A DNA stretch of 64,000 bases from Xanthomarina arctica (GTDB taxonomy: Bacteria > Bacteroidota > Bacteroidia > Flavobacteriales > Flavobacteriaceae): contig NZ_BMFQ01000001.1 in the NCBI RefSeq assembly GCF_014638915.1, positions 124,001 through 188,000 of the forward strand. The letters run 5' to 3'. The notes beneath the pieces were generated by a model, which saw only the letters and a list, made by a program, of their open reading frames with translations, was not told where the DNA came from and ran no database searches. Made by a program: the position numbers and the translations under genes. Positions 60,399 to 64,000 of this stretch are shown piece after piece. Every line of letters begins with the position of its first letter. Position 1 is the stretch's first letter.

Positions 60399-63092
60399 AT
60401 GAAAAAAATATTAAAAATTACTGGAATCACCTTACTAACCATCCTGCTATTACTAATAGCTATTCCTTATGTGTTTCAGTCCAAAATAAAAGAGATTGTT
60501 AAACGTACCATCAACGATAATTTAAATGCACATGTTGAATTTAGTGACGTTAGCCTAAGTTTTATTAGAAGTTTCCCGCAAGCTCAGGTTCAAGTAACCG
60601 ATTTGGTAATTACCAATTTCGAACCTTTTAAAGACGAAACTTTAGCATCGGCGAAAAACATTTCATTAAACATGTCTGTTAAAGAATTGTTTAAAAATGC
60701 AAGTGAAGACCCGATTGTAATTAATGAAATCAATTTAGAGGAAGCCCTTATTATTCTTAAAACAAATAAGAGAGGCGAAACTAATTACGACATATCTAAA
60801 AAAGAGGATGAACAAACAAATACGCCTAAAGATTCATCTAGCGGCTTTACGTTAGATATTAAAGATTATGCCATAGTAAATAGTGCTTTAACTTATTTAG
60901 ATGAAGCCTCGAACACTGCTTTTTATATTACAGAATTAAATCATTCAGGAAAAGGCACTTTTTCAGGTGACGTTTCAGAGTTGGACACAGAAACAAGCGC
61001 CAGAGTCAGCTTAAAAGTTGATAGCACCGAATATTTAAGCAATAACGAGCTTAAACTAGATGCATTAATTGGTTTAGATTTAACCAATAACAAATATACC
61101 TTTAAAGAAAACAAAGCTTTAATCAATCAATTACCATTAGAATTTCAAGGTTATGTGCAGATGCTTGAAGATGGTCAGGAAGTTGATATAACCTTTGAAA
61201 ACCCAGGTTCCGATTTTAAAGATTTCCTAGCAGTAATTCCTAAAACATATTCTAAAAGTTTGGACAATGTAGAAACCACGGGTAATTTTAAAATCAAAGG
61301 GTTTATTAAGGGTAAAATAACTGAAGAAACAATTCCCACTCTAGATATTAACATGGTTTCTAACGATGCTTCCTTTAAATATCCTGATTTACCAAAACGC
61401 GTGGAAAACATTTCAATAAATGCATCTATTAAAAATTCAACAGGTCTTGCAGATGACACTTATGTAGATCTTCAAACTTTGAATTTTAAAATTGATCAAG
61501 ATGTTTTTAAATCGTCGGCTGTTATTAGAAATCTGACTTCAAACATCACAGTAAATGCGAATGTTGATGGAGTTATAAATCTTGCCAATTTAAGCCAAGC
61601 TTATCCTATAGATTTAGAAAATGATCTTACAGGTATTTTAATTGCTAAATTGGAGACTAATTTCGATATGGATGCCATTGAAACCAATGCTTACCAACGC
61701 ATAAAAAGTAATGGGAATTTGAATATAAAAGGTTTCAAATTTGCTTCGGAAGACTTAGTGAATCCAATTGAAATTTCGGAAGCAACCATCACTTTTAATC
61801 CTACAACTGTAAATCTTAATAAATTTGATGCAACTACTGGGAAAAGTGATATAAAAGCCAATGGAACCATTAATAATTTACTTGGTTTTGTTTTTAGCGA
61901 CAAAAAACTAGAAGGAGAATTCAATGTAAATTCCAACGCATTTTACGTGAGTGATTTTATGAAAGAAACTACTCCAAACACTTCAGAAAACAAAAACGCA
62001 ACACCTACAGAAGCTTTTAAAATCCCAGCTTTCTTAGACTGTAAAATCAATGCAGACGCTAAAACAGTCTATTACGATAACCTAACTTTATCCAATGTTA
62101 AAGGGAATTTATATATAAAGGATGAAAAAGCGGTACTAAGAAATATGAGTTCTAATATTTTTAATGGGAAACTCTTGTTGGATGGTTATGTAGATACAGC
62201 TACAACTACCCCAACATTCATGATGAATTTAGACATGAATCAGTTTGATATTTCTCAAGCATTCAACGGTTTAGAACTCCTGCAAAGCTTAGCTCCAATT
62301 GCTAGCGCCCTTCAAGGAAAGTTAAATAGTATTATTTCACTTTCTGGAAATTTAGATGACAGTTTCACACCAGATTTAAACAGTATTAGCGGTAATGCTT
62401 TTGCCGAATTACAAACTACAGAAATTAAGCCTAAAAATGAAGCACTTATAAGTGCTTTAGACAACGCACTTAGTTTTGTCGATTTTAGCAAATTAGATTT
62501 AAAAGACTTAAAAACCAATCTAACTTTCGAAAATGGGATGGTAAACATCAAGCCTTTTAATGTTAGCTATAAAGATATTGGGATTACCATAGACGGTTCT
62601 CATAGCTTTACTAACAACATGAATTACAACGCCGTATTCCAAGTTCCAGCAAAATATTTAGGAAGTGATATTAATCGATTAATTGGAAAAATAGATGAAC
62701 AAGCCGTGAATAACTTATCCATTCCAGTTTCTGCCAATATTACAGGAACTTTTAATAAACCCGTTGTAAAAACAGATTTAACTAGTGGTGTTACAAGCTT
62801 GACCAAACAGCTTATAGAAATTGAAAAACAGAAACTATTAAATCAGGGTAAAGATCAATTATTACAATTAATTGGAGGTGTTGCCAATACCCAAAATCCT
62901 ACTACTCCAAAGGATTCTACTAGTACAACCAACCCAATTTCCGATCCAATAAAGAATGTTTTAGATGGAATTATTAATAGCGGTTCAACCAAGCCGAAAG
63001 ATTCAATAACGACAACAAAACCAAAATCGATTAAAGATCTATTAAACGAATCTTTGAACAAAAAACCTAAAAAGACAGATTCCATTAATTAA
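60399..63092 (+). CDS. AsmA-family protein
   Basis: 897 residues. An N-terminal membrane anchor (ILKITGITLLTILLLLIAIP) is followed by the AsmA start YVFQSKIKEIVKRTINDNLN and a long strand-rich body that should form a lipid-transfer-like groove in the periplasm. The C-terminus holds NAVFQVPAKYLGSDINRLIG and then a Thr/Pro/Lys-rich tail with repeated PKDS elements. It probably takes part in envelope lipid homeostasis. The low-complexity tail is the odd part. Confidence 0.88.
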   Translation: MKKILKITGITLLTILLLLIAIPYVFQSKIKEIVKRTINDNLNAHVEFSDVSLSFIRSFPQAQVQVTDLVITNFEPFKDETLASAKNISLNMSVKELFKNASEDPIVINEINLEEALIILKTNKRGETNYDISKKEDEQTNTPKDSSSGFTLDIKDYAIVNSALTYLDEASNTAFYITELNHSGKGTFSGDVSELDTETSARVSLKVDSTEYLSNNELKLDALIGLDLTNNKYTFKENKALINQLPLEFQGYVQMLEDGQEVDITFENPGSDFKDFLAVIPKTYSKSLDNVETTGNFKIKGFIKGKITEETIPTLDINMVSNDASFKYPDLPKRVENISINASIKNSTGLADDTYVDLQTLNFKIDQDVFKSSAVIRNLTSNITVNANVDGVINLANLSQAYPIDLENDLTGILIAKLETNFDMDAIETNAYQRIKSNGNLNIKGFKFASEDLVNPIEISEATITFNPTTVNLNKFDATTGKSDIKANGTINNLLGFVFSDKKLEGEFNVNSNAFYVSDFMKETTPNTSENKNATPTEAFKIPAFLDCKINADAKTVYYDNLTLSNVKGNLYIKDEKAVLRNMSSNIFNGKLLLDGYVDTATTTPTFMMNLDMNQFDISQAFNGLELLQSLAPIASALQGKLNSIISLSGNLDDSFTPDLNSISGNAFAELQTTEIKPKNEALISALDNALSFVDFSKLDLKDLKTNLTFENGMVNIKPFNVSYKDIGITIDGSHSFTNNMNYNAVFQVPAKYLGSDINRLIGKIDEQAVNNLSIPVSANITGTFNKPVVKTDLTSGVTSLTKQLIEIEKQKLLNQGKDQLLQLIGGVANTQNPTTPKDSTSTTNPISDPIKNVLDGIINSGSTKPKDSITTTKPKSIKDLLNESLNKKPKKTDSIN

Positions 63093-63229
63093 TGTAAATC
63101 CTAATTATATGTTAACTTTTACTGATTATCAGGAATTTAGTTTATAATTTTTTAAAAGAAATGCTCTTTTACTTGGATTTGTCAGCTAAAAGGTTACATT
63201 GATAGATTCACACTAATACAGCAATCTGA

Positions 63230-64000
63230 ATGAGGCAATTAAAAATTACAAAGCAAGTTACAAATAGAGAATCTAAGTCTTTAGATAAATATTTGCAAGA
63301 CATTAGTAAACTCCCTTTAATTACAGCCGATGAAGAAGTTGAATTGGCACAACGTATTCGAGAAGGAGACCAACTTGCTTTAGATAAATTAACTACCTCT
63401 AACTTACGTTTTGTAGTATCTGTTGCAAAACAGTACCAAAATCAAGGGTTAACATTACCGGATTTAATTAATGAAGGAAATGCAGGATTGGTTAAAGCTG
63501 CCAAACGTTTTGATGAAACCAGAGGTTTTAAATTTATCTCGTATGCTGTTTGGTGGATAAGACAAGCCATTTTACAAGCTCTAGCAGAACAATCTAGAAT
63601 TGTACGTTTGCCTTTAAATAAAATTGGTTCTATTAACAAAATCAATAAAGCTTATTCTTATTTAGAACAAGCGCATCAGCGACCTCCAAGTCCTGAAGAA
63701 ATTGCAAACGAGTTAGAAATGACCGTTAGTGACGTAAAACAGTCCTTAAAAAATTCTGGACGTCACTTATCCATGGATGCTCCTTTAAAAGAAGGTGAAG
63801 ATTCTAGCTTATACGATGTTGTTAAATCTGGTGAGTCACCAAATCCAGATAGAGAACTGATGAGTGATTCGTTAAACTTAGAAGTCAATCGTGCTTTAAA
63901 CACCCTGTCTCAAAGAGAAGCAGATGTGATTAGACTTTACTACGGAATTAGTAACGAACAACCTATGAGTCTTGAAGAAATTGGTGAAACCTTTGGTTTG
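63230..64000 (+). CDS. rpoD: principal RNA polymerase sigma factor RpoD (partial, 3' end outside window)
   Basis: 257 codons visible from the ATG at 63230. It lacks region 1.1 and starts [20 protein letters not shown], as Bacteroidota primary sigma factors do. Region 1.2 [20 protein letters not shown], region 2 with [20 protein letters not shown] and [20 protein letters not shown], region 3 [11 protein letters not shown] and the start of region 4 ([15 protein letters not shown]) are seen. Region 4.2 is cut by the window edge. This sigma recognises the TAnnTTTG-type promoters seen throughout. Confidence 0.96.
   Translation, partial: MRQLKITKQVTNRESKSLDKYLQDISKLPLITADEEVELAQRIREGDQLALDKLTTSNLRFVVSVAKQYQNQGLTLPDLINEGNAGLVKAAKRFDETRGFKFISYAVWWIRQAILQALAEQSRIVRLPLNKIGSINKINKAYSYLEQAHQRPPSPEEIANELEMTVSDVKQSLKNSGRHLSMDAPLKEGEDSSLYDVVKSGESPNPDRELMSDSLNLEVNRALNTLSQREADVIRLYYGISNEQPMSLEEIGETFGL

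Noticed and set aside
63149-63166. TGATTATCA-like sequence upstream of rpoD (about 63122-63131)
   Set aside because: The half-sites are one base apart instead of four, so it does not match the FNR-like boxes.
1-64000. Insertion sequences, prophage or integrative element
   Set aside because: No transposase, integrase, phage or conjugation genes were recognised; the window reads as ordinary chromosome with short repeats only near 53-54 kb and 14.7 kb.

Overview
The window is AT-rich chromosomal DNA from a member of the Bacteroidota, most likely a marine Flavobacteriaceae. The evidence is the gene families (GLPGLI, DUF5686, DUF6340, ABC permease/M1 peptidase fusions, short RpoD lacking region 1.1, HPPK-deoxynucleoside kinase fusion), promoters with the Bacteroidota -7 element TAnnTTTG, and the lack of obvious Shine-Dalgarno sequences. 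I cannot name genus or species. The first and last genes run off the window.

Layout. 1-12.5 kb: a GLPGLI-type protein, a deoxynucleoside kinase, an APP1-type phosphatase, membrane and soluble pyrophosphatases side by side, an MBOAT/SGNH acylation pair, a large DUF5686 protein and pyruvate dehydrogenase E1 beta. 12.9-21.2 kb: etfBA, a bifunctional nuclease, a nucleoside transporter, and a thyA - TonB-like - 2TM/DHFR - ClC run. 21.3-34.2 kb: a DUF6340 lipoprotein, an ABC transporter whose permease is fused to an M1 peptidase, a flavoprotein, fabD-lspA, galE with a DegT aminotransferase, and the Kdo transferase. 50-64 kb: an NYN/LOTUS protein, a ChaN-like protein, a GT32-like glycosyltransferase, a decayed ParE-type toxin-antitoxin pair inside a repeat-rich stretch, tRNA-Leu and tRNA-Gly, mutS, an SpoU methyltransferase, the HPPK-dNK fusion, a large AsmA protein and rpoD.

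The most interesting part is 34.6-49.9 kb. It holds four two-domain universal stress proteins, an ATP-cone/endonuclease protein, a beta-CASP RNA nuclease, a sensor kinase with a clear LOV (blue-light flavin) domain, and an unusual response regulator made of a receiver domain joined to a complete CRP/FNR-type regulator. I found seven FNR-like palindromes (TGAT-N4-ATCA and close variants) here. Each lies exactly 23 nt upstream of a TAnnTTTG-like -7 element, which is class II activator geometry (centre about -41.5). They precede three stress-protein operons, the kinase/regulator operon itself and a flavoprotein/ArsC-like/DnaJ/CbpM operon. Two stand in a 567-bp gene-free stretch, each followed by its own strong terminator hairpin, which predicts two unannotated small RNAs or short-peptide transcripts. 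My reading is a light- and/or redox-responsive stress regulon with its regulator, targets and small transcripts in one place. The sites, spacing and domains are seen in the sequence; the regulatory link is inferred.
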